Assembly (NCBI RefSeq): GCF_027622945.1
Contig: NZ_JAPZVQ010000014.1
Location: 1 to 64,000, forward strand
Direction of reading: 5' to 3'
DNA: 64,000 nucleotides
Source: Glycomyces lechevalierae
GTDB lineage: Bacteria > Actinomycetota > Actinomycetes > Mycobacteriales > Micromonosporaceae
The notes under the pieces were generated by a model, which was not told where the DNA came from, did no database searches, and saw only the letters and a program-made list of their open reading frames with translations. Positions within the stretch are counted from its first letter, which is position 1. Every line of letters starts with the position of its first letter. Shown here piece after piece: positions 15,874-24,954 of this stretch. The position numbers and the translations under genes were made by a program.

Positions 15874-16137
15874 ATGAAATCTTCAGTTCAATGGCGAAAG
15901 TCCAGCTACAGCGGCACGGGCAACTGCATCGAGGTGGCCTGCATCCATTCCGCTCCGTGGCGGAAGTCGAGCCGTAGCGGAGGGAACGGCAACTGCGTCG
16001 AGGTGGCTCCTGTGGCCACGACCGTCGCGGTCCGGGACTCGAAGCTCCCCACCTCTGGGGACTTCCCGCACCTCCTCCTCGACACCGACACCTGGACCGG
16101 CCTCATCGCCGCCATTAAGACCGGCGACATCGCCTAG
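15874..16137 (+). CDS. DUF397 protein with duplicated N-terminal motif
   Basis: This 87-residue small acidic protein pairs with the upstream DUF5753 regulator. The DUF397 core WRKSSRSGGNGNCVEVA (residues 29-45) is followed by VAVRDSK and a C-terminal W-containing segment. The opening motif occurs twice: WRKSSYSGTGNCIEVA at about 7-22 repeats it with one residue fewer. Typical DUF397 proteins have one copy and about 60-70 residues, so this gene carries an internal duplication. Confidence 0.85.
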   Translation: MKSSVQWRKSSYSGTGNCIEVACIHSAPWRKSSRSGGNGNCVEVAPVATTVAVRDSKLPTSGDFPHLLLDTDTWTGLIAAIKTGDIA

Positions 16138-16189
16138 TCACGGCGCGTCAAGGTCTTTCGCCTTGTCCCGCTTGCCTTTCCCGAATGCA

Positions 16190-16221
16190 GCAAGGCCCCG
16201 ACCATACGGTCGGGGCCTTGC
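16190..16221. terminator. Bidirectional terminator
   Basis: Perfect 14-bp arms (GCAAGGCCCCGACC and its complement) with an ATAC loop and a T-rich tail (CTTCTC). It lies 53 bp after the DUF397 stop and also downstream of the minus-strand peptide-binding protein gene. Confidence 0.8.
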
Positions 16222-16319
16222 TTCTCTCGTTCGCCGCGCTGACCCGCCTCGGTCGTGCGCGGCTCCGGGCCGGGGTTGCGGGCCCGGTCCGAGCTCGTTG
16301 TCCCCTCCAGATCGAGGGG

Positions 16320-16352
16320 GCTCCCCGGGCGCGAGCAGGTCGCCCGGGGAGC
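16320..16352 (-). terminator. Terminator for the oligopeptide ABC operon
   Basis: Perfect 12-bp arms (GCTCCCCGGGCG and its complement) with a 9-nt loop, 30 bp beyond the stop of the minus-strand substrate-binding protein gene. Confidence 0.65.
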
Positions 16353-16381
16353 GCGGGACCACGGTCCCTCAGGGGCGCAGC

Positions 16382-18169
16382 CTAAACCGGCTCGATGCCG
16401 CCCTCGAGAATCCGGACCATGATCGGGTTGTCGAAGTAGATGTCGTTCAGTTCGTAGTCGCCCGGGTCGACCGCCTTCACGCGCTTGCCCTCGACCGCGT
16501 ACGAGACGCGCTGGTTCAGGAACAGCGGCAGGCGCGGCAGGGTCTCGTTGAAGACGATGCCGAGGATCTTGTTCGCCGCAGCCTGCTCCTCCTCGGTGCC
16601 CTGCTGGGACTGCCGGTACAGCTCCGCCACGTTCACGGTGCCCTGGGTCGCGGTCTCCACCGCGTCCACCGGCACACCCATGCCCATGGCGTCCGCGGTC
16701 AGGCCGTTGTCGGTGAACCAGGTCATCTGCCAGGCGCCGTAGACATAAGGCACGAACGGGTTCGCCCACTGGCGCACCGCGATGTCGAAGTCGCCCGCGC
16801 CCCAGATGCCCCACGGGTTGTCCTCGGGCACGTTCTCGTAGGCGACCTTGATGCCGAACTGCGTCAGCTGGTCCGCCGCCTGCTCGCCCGAGAGCGTGAA
16901 GTCCGTCCAGCCCTCGACGCCGATGATCGTGTACTCGGCGAGCGAGCCGTCCGGCTTGTGCCAGCCGTCCGACTCCTGCTTCCAGCCCGCGCCCTCGAGC
17001 AAGCTGGTCGCCTTCGCGTGGTCGACCGAGTAGAACTCCAGCTCGACGTCGTCGAACAGGCCCTCGGCGTGCGGGTCGGCCAGACCCGTGTAGGTCTTCG
17101 GCAGGTAGTAGCCGCCCTGGCCCTTGGCGATCTCGCCGATCTGCTCGGTGTCGAGCACGTACAGGAACGCCTTGCGCACGTCGACGTCCGCGAACTCCGG
17201 GAACCGGGCCTGGTTGAGCATCAGCCCGATGCCGTCGTAGCCGGGGGTCGAGAGCTCCTTGAGGCCGTCGACGCCCGCGATCGTCTGGCGGTCGGTCGCG
17301 CCGAGCACCTGCGTCGAGTAGTCCACTTCGCTCGAGAGCAGCAGCTGCACCGAGGTCGCGTTGTCGCCCTTCTGGATCTCGAAGGTCTCGAACTTCACCT
17401 GGTCCGCGAAGAGCCCGCCTTCGTGCACCTCCATGGTGATGACGGTCTCGCCGATGTCCTTGAACTTGTAAGCGCCGCAGGTGATGAACCCGCCCTCGGC
17501 GTCCTTGAAGTCCTCCGCCGCGATCTTCTCGGCCAGCGCCGACTGCTCCGGGGAGCCCTGGATCGCGCCGGCCGCGACCAGCGCCTCGGCCTCGTCCGTC
17601 CACTCGCCGTAGCGGGCGTACGGCAGCACCTGCACCTTGAGCGCGCCGTGCTCGACGCCGGGGAACGCCGCCGAGTACTGCACCGTGACGGTCGTGTCGT
17701 CGTCCGCGGTCACAGACTCGATCTGGTCCCAGCCGACCGTGCCCTGCGGGGCGTTCAGCTTCTGCAGGTAGATCGTGCCCTTGACGTCCTTCGAGGTGAC
17801 AGGGTTGCCGTCGGTCCACTTGATGCCCGAGCGGAGCTTGATCGTCAGCGTCTTGTCGGTCAGGTCCACGGACTCGGCGAGCTGCGGGATCCACTCCTGG
17901 GTCTCCCAGTTGAGGACCGCCGGGCGGGGGATGAACAGCTCGGCGTTCGACGCCGGCACCAGGAGGGCCGCGTTCGGCAGGGCCGCGTTGTAGTGCTGCG
18001 TGGTGATGTCGAACGGGTAGACGTAGACGAACTTCCCGGAGGCGCCTTCGCCGTCCGAGCCCTTGGCCTGGCAGGCGCCCAGGACGCTTGTGGTCGCCAC
18101 GGCGCCCGCGCCGAGGCCGACCGCCTGCATGAGCCGACGTCGGCTGAGCTCGAATTGCTGAGAGGTCAT
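16382..18169 (-). CDS. ABC transporter substrate-binding lipoprotein, peptide/opine/nickel family (SBP family 5)
   Basis: This 595-residue extracellular lipoprotein is the ligand-binding part of the importer encoded upstream. The ATG at 18169 is preceded by AAAGGAA; the open frame runs farther upstream without protein-like composition. The N-terminus has SRRRLM (residues 9-14), which resembles a twin-arginine signal, and a lipobox LGAC with the lipidated Cys33. Family 5 features include LAESVDLTDKTLTIKLRSGIKWTDG and ATSVQLLLSSEVDY. It is the last gene of a five-gene operon, 112 bp after the ATPase gene. Peptide import is the likeliest role; the ligand is unknown. Confidence 0.88.
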   Translation of the reverse strand: MTSQQFELSRRRLMQAVGLGAGAVATTSVLGACQAKGSDGEGASGKFVYVYPFDITTQHYNAALPNAALLVPASNAELFIPRPAVLNWETQEWIPQLAESVDLTDKTLTIKLRSGIKWTDGNPVTSKDVKGTIYLQKLNAPQGTVGWDQIESVTADDDTTVTVQYSAAFPGVEHGALKVQVLPYARYGEWTDEAEALVAAGAIQGSPEQSALAEKIAAEDFKDAEGGFITCGAYKFKDIGETVITMEVHEGGLFADQVKFETFEIQKGDNATSVQLLLSSEVDYSTQVLGATDRQTIAGVDGLKELSTPGYDGIGLMLNQARFPEFADVDVRKAFLYVLDTEQIGEIAKGQGGYYLPKTYTGLADPHAEGLFDDVELEFYSVDHAKATSLLEGAGWKQESDGWHKPDGSLAEYTIIGVEGWTDFTLSGEQAADQLTQFGIKVAYENVPEDNPWGIWGAGDFDIAVRQWANPFVPYVYGAWQMTWFTDNGLTADAMGMGVPVDAVETATQGTVNVAELYRQSQQGTEEEQAAANKILGIVFNETLPRLPLFLNQRVSYAVEGKRVKAVDPGDYELNDIYFDNPIMVRILEGGIEPV

Positions 18170-18281
18170 CGCCAATTCCTTTCGTAACAAGGTCTTTCGT
18201 GGTGCCGTCTTGCGACAGCGGGCAGTGAGTGCGGTGAGGATGAGGAGTGGATGGGACGGAACGAGACGAGAGGCCTTGGGG

Positions 18282-19349
18282 TCATAGGGCCGACTCGGTC
18301 TCGGGGCGCCGTGAGCCGGGCACGGCGTCGAAGGTGAGCGTCGCGTCAGGTGTCGCCCGCTGGAGATCGCGGTGCACCACATGGCACGAGAGCTTCCTTC
18401 GGGAAGGAGTGGCCTGCAGGGGCGGCTCGGCCGCGTCGCACAGGCCCGGTTCGAAAGCGGGGCAGCGAGGATGGAACGCGCACCCGGCCGGCAGGTCGCG
18501 CAGGCTCGGGATCTCGGCCGAGCGGAGCTGCTCCGCCGAGCGGTTCGCCTTCGCCAGGTCCGGGTCCGGCTCGCACACCGCGCCGATGAGGGCCTTGGTG
18601 TACGGGTGCTGCGGGTTCCCGATGACCTCCGGGGTCGGGCCGTGCTCGACGACCTTCCCCAGGTACATGACCGCGATCTCGCCGTCCCACGCGAAGTACT
18701 TCGCGACGGCCAGGTCGTGGGTGATGAACAGGAAGCCGACGTCGAGCTCGTCGCGCAGCCGCCCAAGAGTATTGAGGAGGCTCACCCGGATCGAGACGTC
18801 CAGCATGGAGGTCGACTCGTCGCAGATGAGCAGGTCCGGGTTGAGCGCGAGCGAGCGCGCGACGTTCACGCGCTGGCGCTGGCCGCCCGACAGCTGGTGC
18901 GGGTACGAGTCCAGGTAGGACTCGGGGGGAGTGAGGTCGACGAGCTGCAGGAGCTCGGCGGCCTTGGCGCGGGCCTCGGTGCGGTTCTTGACGATCCCGT
19001 GCTTCTTGAGTCCCGCGCTGAGCGTGGAGAAGACGGTGCGGGTCGGGTTGAGCGCGGCGTACGGGTCCTGGTGGATGTACTGCACGGCCCGGCGGTACTG
19101 CCCGCGTTCGGCGGCCGTCATCTCCGCGAGGTTCTTGCCGCGGAACTCGACCGTGCCCGCGGTGGGCTTGGTCAGACCGGCGGCCGCGCGGGCGGTCGTG
19201 GTCTTGCCGCAGCCGGACTCGCCCACGAGGCAGAGCACCTTGCCGGGCTTGACCTCGAGGTCGACGCCGCCGACGGCGGGCACGGGGCCCTTCTTCGTCT
19301 CGAAGACCTGCTCCATGCCGGAGAGCTTCAGCAGAGGCGCGTTAGACAT
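18282..19349 (-). CDS. Oligopeptide/dipeptide ABC transporter ATPase (OppF-like)
   Basis: This is a cytoplasmic ATP-binding subunit of 355 residues. Walker A GESGCGKT is at 43-50, the signature LSGGQRQRVNVA and Walker B LLICDES follow, and the Opp-type C-terminal motif GCAFHPRCPAF is present. I start it at the ATG at 19349, which has AAGGAG nine bases upstream; this start overlaps the stop of the preceding ATPase gene by 8 bp. It pairs with that second ATPase to drive the two permeases, as in Opp/Dpp systems. Confidence 0.88.
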   Translation of the reverse strand: MSNAPLLKLSGMEQVFETKKGPVPAVGGVDLEVKPGKVLCLVGESGCGKTTTARAAAGLTKPTAGTVEFRGKNLAEMTAAERGQYRRAVQYIHQDPYAALNPTRTVFSTLSAGLKKHGIVKNRTEARAKAAELLQLVDLTPPESYLDSYPHQLSGGQRQRVNVARSLALNPDLLICDESTSMLDVSIRVSLLNTLGRLRDELDVGFLFITHDLAVAKYFAWDGEIAVMYLGKVVEHGPTPEVIGNPQHPYTKALIGAVCEPDPDLAKANRSAEQLRSAEIPSLRDLPAGCAFHPRCPAFEPGLCDAAEPPLQATPSRRKLSCHVVHRDLQRATPDATLTFDAVPGSRRPETESAL

Positions 19350-20415
19350 TGGCGCTTTCTCCTTCAACGAAGCTTGCGAGTTGATCAGTGGCGCTGCGCG
19401 CGAGCCGGACCTGGTCGTGGTGGAGGCAGGCCACGGAGTGGTCCATCCCCGAGGGGCGCTCGGTGAGGAGCGAGAGCGGGACCCGGTCCTGCTTGCAGGC
19501 GTCCGTGGCGAACGCGCAGCGCGGGTTGAACGCGCAGCCGTCCGGCATCGCCTTCAGGCTCGGCGGGTAGCCGGGGATCGACTCGAGCGCGGGCCGGTCG
19601 CCCTTGACGGGCATGACCGCGTTGATGAGCCCGGCCGTGTAGGGGTGCTTCGGGTCGTAGAAGATGTCGCGGGCCGAGCCGGTCTCGATGATGCGGCCGG
19701 CGTACATGGTGGCGACCCGGTCGGCGAGCTCGGCGGCGAGGCCGAGGTCGTGGGTGATGAACACCATCGTGAACCCGAACTTCTTGCGCAGCTCGTGGAG
19801 CTGCTGCACGATCGAGCGCTGCGTGAGCAGGTCGAGGGCCGTGGTCGGCTCGTCGAGGACGAGCACCTGCGGGTCGAGGGCGATCGCGAGGGCGATGAGC
19901 GCGCGCTGCTTCATGCCGCCGGAGAGCTCGTGCGGGTAGGACTGGAGCACGCGGTCGGGGTCGAGCCGCACGGTCTCCAGGAGCTCCCCGGCGCGGGCCT
20001 CGACGGCGGCCTTCGTCCACTTCTTGCCGTCCGCGTGGTCGCGGAGGGTGTCGGCGAAGTGGTCGAAGATCCTGATCACGGGGTTGAAGGCGTTCATGGC
20101 GCCCTGGAAGACCATCGCGGCCTCGTTCCAGCGGAAGCGGCGCAGCGGCTCCTTCTTCATCTGGAGCAGGTCGGCGCGGGAGCCGTCCTTGAGCCGGTAC
20201 GTCAGCGAGCCGGAGGTGATCTCGCCGAGGTTCGGGAGCAGGCGCAGCAGGCCGAGGCCGAGCGTGGTCTTGCCGCAGCCGGACTCGCCCACGAGCGCCA
20301 GGGACTGGCCCTCGTACAGGTCGAGGTCGATGCCGCTGACGGCGGTCACCGACTCCTTCCTGCCGGTGCGGTAGGCGATCGAGAGGTCGCGGACGCTGAG
20401 AATCGGGTCGCTCAT
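19342..20415 (-). CDS. Oligopeptide/dipeptide ABC transporter ATPase (OppD-like)
   Basis: This 357-residue ATPase has Walker A GESGCGKTTL, the signature LSGGMKQRALIA, Walker B VLVLDEPTTALD and the oligopeptide C-terminal Cys motif (GCAFNPRCAFATDACK). It forms the nucleotide-binding pair with the following gene, which it overlaps. The ATG lies 4 bp after the permease stop, so translation is probably coupled through the operon. Confidence 0.88.
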   Translation of the reverse strand: MSDPILSVRDLSIAYRTGRKESVTAVSGIDLDLYEGQSLALVGESGCGKTTLGLGLLRLLPNLGEITSGSLTYRLKDGSRADLLQMKKEPLRRFRWNEAAMVFQGAMNAFNPVIRIFDHFADTLRDHADGKKWTKAAVEARAGELLETVRLDPDRVLQSYPHELSGGMKQRALIALAIALDPQVLVLDEPTTALDLLTQRSIVQQLHELRKKFGFTMVFITHDLGLAAELADRVATMYAGRIIETGSARDIFYDPKHPYTAGLINAVMPVKGDRPALESIPGYPPSLKAMPDGCAFNPRCAFATDACKQDRVPLSLLTERPSGMDHSVACLHHDQVRLARSATDQLASFVEGESANV

Positions 20416-20419
20416 GCTC

Positions 20420-21319
20420 TTACCTTTCTCGCAGTCGCGGGTTGAGGGCCTGGTCGAGGCCGCGGCCCATGGTCACCAGGCCGATCGTGAAGAGCACGAT
20501 CATCAGCAGCGGCGCGAGGACGAACGGCATCGCGACCGGGTTGAGGTAGAAGTTCTGGCTCCACGACTGGTGGATCATCAAGCCCCAGTTGGGGGTTCCG
20601 GAGGGCATGAGGCCGAGCACGTAGAGGCCCACGATCGCGTAGATCGCCTGGTTCACCGCGATCACGAAGTTCACGAAGATGAACCCGGCCATGTTCGGCA
20701 GGATCTCGCGGAAGACGATGCGGGCGGTGCCGAGGTCCTGCAGCCTCGCGGCCTCCACGAACTCGCGTTCCTTGAGGGACATGACCTGCGCCCGGATCGA
20801 GCGGAAGAGGAAGGCCCACATGGTGGAGCCGACCACGAACGCGATGCCCCATGCCGGGATGTCGTCGAAGAACGCGACGACCGCGAGCATGAGGAGGAAC
20901 TGCGGGATGGTGACGGTGACGTCGGTGAGCTGCAGCAGGACCGCGTCGATCTTGCCGCGGAAGTAGCCTGCGGCCGAGCCGAACACGACGGCCACGAACA
21001 CGGCCATGAGTGCGGCGAGCGTGCCCACCCAGATCGGTTCGGCCCCGGAGTTCACCAGGATCGTGAACGTGTCCTTGCCTTCGTACTGGGTGCCGAGCCA
21101 GTGCGCAGAGGACGGTTCGGTCCAGATCTGCGTCGTGTCCGTGGGGTTGTCCTGGTTCACCACGAGGGGCCCGACGAAGGAGAACAGCACGATCCCCAGG
21201 ACCAGCACCGTCCCGGCGAAGCCGGCGGGGGAGCGGGTCAGCCCCGTCCACACCCGGCCGAAGAACGTCTCTCCGAACTGCTTGCGCGGCTTCAAGATCG
21301 CCGCATCCACGGTGCTCAT
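20420..21319 (-). CDS. Oligopeptide ABC transporter permease (OppC-like)
   Basis: This 299-residue inner-membrane permease of the BPD_transp_1 type has about six membrane segments. Its N-terminal cytoplasmic stretch is typical of OppC (RSPAGFAGTVLVLGIVLFSFVGPLV), and the EAA loop is visible (KEREFVEAARLQDLGTARIVFREILPN). The ATG at 21319 shares one base with the stop of the upstream permease (TGATG), so the real N-terminus is set by that overlap and not by the much longer open frame. Confidence 0.88.
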   Translation of the reverse strand: MSTVDAAILKPRKQFGETFFGRVWTGLTRSPAGFAGTVLVLGIVLFSFVGPLVVNQDNPTDTTQIWTEPSSAHWLGTQYEGKDTFTILVNSGAEPIWVGTLAALMAVFVAVVFGSAAGYFRGKIDAVLLQLTDVTVTIPQFLLMLAVVAFFDDIPAWGIAFVVGSTMWAFLFRSIRAQVMSLKEREFVEAARLQDLGTARIVFREILPNMAGFIFVNFVIAVNQAIYAIVGLYVLGLMPSGTPNWGLMIHQSWSQNFYLNPVAMPFVLAPLLMIVLFTIGLVTMGRGLDQALNPRLRER

Positions 21320-22437
21320 CAGGCGTCCTGCCCTTCGGACTTGATGCGGGGGTCGATCTTGACGAGCACGAGGTCCACGATCAGGCTCGCGATGACCACC
21401 GAGGTCGCGAGGATGATCACGGCGGCCTGCACGACCGGGTAGTCGCGGTCGGCGATCGCGCTCATGAGCATCTGGCCGACCCCGGGGTAGTCGAGGATCT
21501 GCTCGATGACGATCGAGCCGCCCACGAGCATCCCCATCTGCAGCGCGATCTGCGGCACGACCGGCAGGAGCGCGTTGCGCCCCACGTAGCCGCGCGAGAT
21601 CCGGCCCGGCTTGAGGCCCCTGGCGCGCGCCACCGTCACGTAGTCCTCGGTGAGCACTTCCGTCGTGGCGGCCTTCATGTTGAGCATGAACGAGCCGGTC
21701 GCGGTGAACGCGAAGGCGAGGATCGGCAGGATCGCGTGGAAGGCCGCGTCGCCGAGGAACACCGGGTCGAACCCGGGCTCGACGCCGGCGGTGATGCGCC
21801 CGCGCATGTCGAGGAACGGCAGGATCCCGAGGACCGTGTAGCCGAGGACGACGACCGCGGCGATGAGGATGTAGTTCGGCACGCCCGTCAGGAACGAGCC
21901 GATCGAGGTCATCGCGTGGTCGAAGCCCGAGCCGCGCCGGTAGGCCATGGCCATGCCGACCGAGACGCCGATGACGACCGCGAGGACCACGCCCGCGCCC
22001 ACCGAGAACAGCGTCCAGGGCAGGTACTCCATGACGTGCTCGAGGACCGACTTGCTCGGGTTGGTGAGCGAGTTGCCGAGGTCGAGGGTGACCAGGCCCT
22101 TGAGGAAGTCCAGGTACTGGCCCCACGCCGACGCGTCCGGGTCGTAGTTGACGAGGTTCTGGGCCGTGGCCAGCGCCTGGTCGTGCGACATGCCGGCGCT
22201 GTTGAGCCGCCCGGCCATGATCTCGATCGGGTCGCCGGGCATGAAGTGCATGAGGAGGAAGGTGATCGTCGAGACGAGCCAGATCACGAACACCGACTGG
22301 AGGACGCGGCGGAAGGCGTAGGACGTCCACACGCGCCGGACCACGGTGGCGGCGGTGCGGGGCGGCGTGCCCACGGATGACAGAGCTGATTTACGGCTCG
22401 CAAGCTTCGCCGTGGGTGGAGCGGCAGGTGCGGTCAC
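21319..22437 (-). CDS. Oligopeptide ABC transporter permease (OppB-like)
   Basis: This 372-residue membrane permease is the first gene of the operon. The GTG start follows an Ala/Pro-rich cytoplasmic N-terminus of about 40 residues. OppB features are the first helix RRVLQSVFVIWLVSTITFLLMHFMPGDP and the EAA-like loop DYVTVARARGLKPGRISR, with about six membrane segments. Most OppB proteins are shorter (about 310-330), because they lack the N-terminal extension. Its promoter must lie in the divergent spacer shared with icd. Confidence 0.88.
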   Translation of the reverse strand: MTAPAAPPTAKLASRKSALSSVGTPPRTAATVVRRVWTSYAFRRVLQSVFVIWLVSTITFLLMHFMPGDPIEIMAGRLNSAGMSHDQALATAQNLVNYDPDASAWGQYLDFLKGLVTLDLGNSLTNPSKSVLEHVMEYLPWTLFSVGAGVVLAVVIGVSVGMAMAYRRGSGFDHAMTSIGSFLTGVPNYILIAAVVVLGYTVLGILPFLDMRGRITAGVEPGFDPVFLGDAAFHAILPILAFAFTATGSFMLNMKAATTEVLTEDYVTVARARGLKPGRISRGYVGRNALLPVVPQIALQMGMLVGGSIVIEQILDYPGVGQMLMSAIADRDYPVVQAAVIILATSVVIASLIVDLVLVKIDPRIKSEGQDA

Positions 22438-22750
22438 CTCGGTGCACTCCTTCGTGCGCTAGTCGGGGCCCGGTTCGGGAACGAGCCGGTGATCCTCGGA
22501 CGACGGGGGGCGAAACAAATTGGAAAGATTGTTTCTAGTTAAAGAAGCTACCCGTCGTGACCCGGGGCACGCCAGCCTTGAGACGGAATCGTTATCCGTG
22601 CGCCCGGCTTGTGACCATCGACTCCCGGGCCCGGGCGCGGCCTTCCACGGTAAAGCCAGTACGCTCGTACTGTTAGGGGCGCGAGCTCCGGCGCCCTCGT
22701 AGGCGCAGTCAACCCAGGCGCAGGTGAGCGCAAGGAGAGGTAGCGAGACT
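22438..22750. promoter_or_regulatory. Divergent regulatory region between peptide importer and icd
   Basis: This 313-bp spacer has no credible gene. It contains an AT-rich 7-bp inverted repeat at 22512-22535 on the importer side. On the icd side it has a perfect palindrome CAGTAC-gctc-GTACTG at 22657-22672, with TACTGT as a possible -10 box. Both are candidate operators; no regulator is identified. Confidence 0.5.
22512..22535. repeat. AT-rich inverted repeat, candidate operator
   Basis: GAAACAA and TTGTTTC are separated by 10 nt in a locally AT-rich stretch about 75 bp upstream of the importer's first start codon. Its position fits a repressor site for the oligopeptide operon. Confidence 0.35.
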
Positions 22751-24007
22751 ATGGCGAAGATCAAAGTTGCGAACCCGGTCGTCGAGCTCGACGGCGACGA
22801 GATGACCCGCATCATCTGGAGCAAGATCAAGGACGAGCTGATCCACCCCTACCTGGACGTGGACCTCAAGTACTACGACCTCTCCATCGAGCACCGCGAC
22901 GCCACCGACGACCAGGTCACGGTCGACGCCGCGAACGCGATCAACCAGTACAACGTCGGCGTCAAGTGCGCCACCATCACCCCCGACGAGGCCCGCGTCG
23001 AGGAGTTCGGCCTCAAGAAGATGTGGCGCTCCCCGAACGGCACCATCCGCAACATCCTCGGCGGCGTGGTCTTCCGCGAGCCGATCATCATGAGCAACGT
23101 GCCCCGCCTCGTCCCGGGCTGGACCAAGCCGATCATCATCGGCCGCCACGCCCACGGCGACCAGTACAAGGCCACCGACTTCAAGGTCGACCGCCCCGGC
23201 ACCCTCACCGTCACCTTCACTCCGGCCGACGGCTCCGAGCCGATCGAGATCCAGGCCGCCGAGTACCCGGAGGGCGGCGGCGTCGCCATGGCGATGTACA
23301 ACTACAAGAAGTCCATCGAGGACTTCGCGCGCGCCTCGTTCCGCTACGGCCTGGCCCGCGACTACCCGGTGTACATGTCCACCAAGAACACCATCCTCAA
23401 GGCCTACGACGGCATGTTCAAGGACGTGTTCCAGGAGATCTTCGACAACGAGTTCAAGGCGGACTTCGACGCCAAGGGCCTCACCTACGAGCACCGCCTC
23501 ATCGACGACATGGTCGCCGCGGCCATGAAGTGGGAGGGCGGCTACGTCTGGGCCTGCAAGAACTACGACGGCGACGTCCAGTCCGACACCGTCGCGCAGG
23601 GCTTCGGCTCGCTCGGCCTCATGACCTCCGTGCTCATGACCCCCGACGGCAAGACCGTCGAGGCCGAGGCCGCGCACGGCACCGTGACCCGCCATTACCG
23701 CGCCCACCAGCGCGGCGAGAAGACCTCGACCAACCCGATCGCCTCGATCTTCGCGTGGACCCGCGGCCTGGCCCACCGCGGCAAGCTCGACGGCACCCCC
23801 GAGGTCACCGCCTTTGCCGACGAGCTCGAGAAGGTCGTCATCGACACCGTCGAGAGCGGCAGGATGACCAAGGACCTCGCGTCGCTGGTCGGCAAGGAGC
23901 AGGAGTGGCAGACCACGGACGAGTTCCTCGACACCCTGTCGGAGAACCTGGCCAAGAAGATCGCTGCCAAGTTATGGCTCGCGAGCTTCGCCGAGAGTGC
24001 GAAGTAG
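22751..24007 (+). CDS. icd: NADP-dependent isocitrate dehydrogenase
   Basis: This 418-residue homodimeric, eukaryotic-like (type II) isocitrate dehydrogenase converts isocitrate to 2-oxoglutarate and CO2, making NADPH. Sequence landmarks are [13 protein letters not shown] at the N-terminus, the substrate loop [30 protein letters not shown], and the cofactor region [12 protein letters not shown]. The ATG at 22751 gives the conserved MAKIKV start and has AAGGAGAGG upstream. A strong hairpin 77 bp after the stop ends the transcript. Confidence 0.96.
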   Translation: MAKIKVANPVVELDGDEMTRIIWSKIKDELIHPYLDVDLKYYDLSIEHRDATDDQVTVDAANAINQYNVGVKCATITPDEARVEEFGLKKMWRSPNGTIRNILGGVVFREPIIMSNVPRLVPGWTKPIIIGRHAHGDQYKATDFKVDRPGTLTVTFTPADGSEPIEIQAAEYPEGGGVAMAMYNYKKSIEDFARASFRYGLARDYPVYMSTKNTILKAYDGMFKDVFQEIFDNEFKADFDAKGLTYEHRLIDDMVAAAMKWEGGYVWACKNYDGDVQSDTVAQGFGSLGLMTSVLMTPDGKTVEAEAAHGTVTRHYRAHQRGEKTSTNPIASIFAWTRGLAHRGKLDGTPEVTAFADELEKVVIDTVESGRMTKDLASLVGKEQEWQTTDEFLDTLSENLAKKIAAKLWLASFAESAK

Positions 24008-24083
24008 TGCGTAACCGGGCCGTCCGCGGCTCGTTGTAGAGGGAAGCGGTGAACGCTCCGGCGCGATCCGCCCCTTCCCAGTT

Positions 24084-24130
24084 GGAGGCCCCGGCCGACG
24101 TGTGCAGGCGCACACTCGGCAGGGGCCTCC
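24084..24130 (+). terminator. Terminator after icd
   Basis: A long nested hairpin has outer 9-bp arms GGAGGCCCC / GGGGCCTCC and inner complementary segments GCCGA-GTGTGC / GCACAC-CGGC. A C- and T-rich tail (CCCCTTTC) follows. Confidence 0.75.
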
Positions 24131-24191
24131 CCCCTTTCGGGACTTGTAAACTAGGCGGGTTCACAGCCGTCGATCGGAAGGCCGCAAACTC

Positions 24192-24953
24192 GTGAGAGGC
24201 GTCATCCTCGCCGCCGGACAGGGGCAGCGCCTGCGCCCCGACACCGACGCGCTCCCCAAGACCCTCCTGCCGGTCACCGGGACGGAGACGATCCTCGACA
24301 CGATCGTGCGCGGCCTCGCCGAGGTCGCCGTCACCGACCTCGCGATCACCGTCGGCCACGCCGCCGAGAGGATCCGCGAGCACGCCCCCGTACTCGAGGA
24401 CCGGTACGGCGTCACCGTCCAGATCGTCGACAACGACAAGCCGCACTGGAACAACGCGTACTCGCTGTGGACCGCCCGCGAGCACTACAAGGCGGGCGCC
24501 CTGCTCGTCAACGGCGACACCGTGCACCCCACCAGCATCGAGCGGAACCTCCTCGCGGCCGCGGAGACCGATCCCCGGCTCCTCCTCGCCCTCGACGACC
24601 ACAAGACCCTCACCGACGAGGCCATGAAGGTCCGCGTCGGCGAAGGCGGCGTCGAGCTCATCCACAAGCAGCAGCCGATCGCGACCGCCGCGGGCGAGTA
24701 CATCGGCGTCAGCCTCATCCCCGCCGGGCTCGCCGCCGACCTCACCAAGGCCCTCGAGGCCACGTTCACGCGCGACTCGACCCTCTACTACGAGGACGCC
24801 TACCAGCTCCTCGCCGAGGCCGGCCAGATCGGCACCGTCTCGACCGGGCCCGTGGCCTGGACCGAGGTCGACGACCACGCCGACTGGGCCGCTGCCAAAG
24901 AGATCGCGAAGCTTGCGGAGCGATCCCGGCAGCAGAGCGCGAAGGGCCTGTAG
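24192..24953 (+). CDS. LicC-like sugar/alcohol-phosphate nucleotidyltransferase
   Basis: This 253-residue cytoplasmic enzyme has the nucleotidyltransferase signature LAAGQGQRLRP..LPKTLLPV (residues 6-28, K23). NNAYSLWTAR (87-96) is characteristic of the phosphocholine-cytidylyltransferase (LicC) branch, and VNGDT (106-110) provides the metal-binding Asp. These enzymes activate a phosphorylated small molecule with CTP. The next gene, two bases away, encodes a predicted sn-glycerol-1-phosphate dehydrogenase, so I infer that the product may be a CDP-activated glycerol or a related polyol for a surface polymer. Choline phosphate is an alternative. The GTG start is weakly supported by GGAAGG upstream. 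Confidence 0.75.
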   Translation: MRGVILAAGQGQRLRPDTDALPKTLLPVTGTETILDTIVRGLAEVAVTDLAITVGHAAERIREHAPVLEDRYGVTVQIVDNDKPHWNNAYSLWTAREHYKAGALLVNGDTVHPTSIERNLLAAAETDPRLLLALDDHKTLTDEAMKVRVGEGGVELIHKQQPIATAAGEYIGVSLIPAGLAADLTKALEATFTRDSTLYYEDAYQLLAEAGQIGTVSTGPVAWTEVDDHADWAAAKEIAKLAERSRQQSAKGL

Positions 24954-24954
24954 G

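Noticed and set aside
13827-16137. Integrated mobile element
   Set aside because: No integrase, transposase, terminal repeats or tRNA attachment site is visible; it may be an accessory segment, but mobility is not supported.
20420-22330. A 636-codon frame apparently fusing both oligopeptide permeases
   Set aside because: The first half is out of frame with the real OppB gene and is shadow sequence; the true OppC start is the ATG at 21319, which overlaps the OppB stop.
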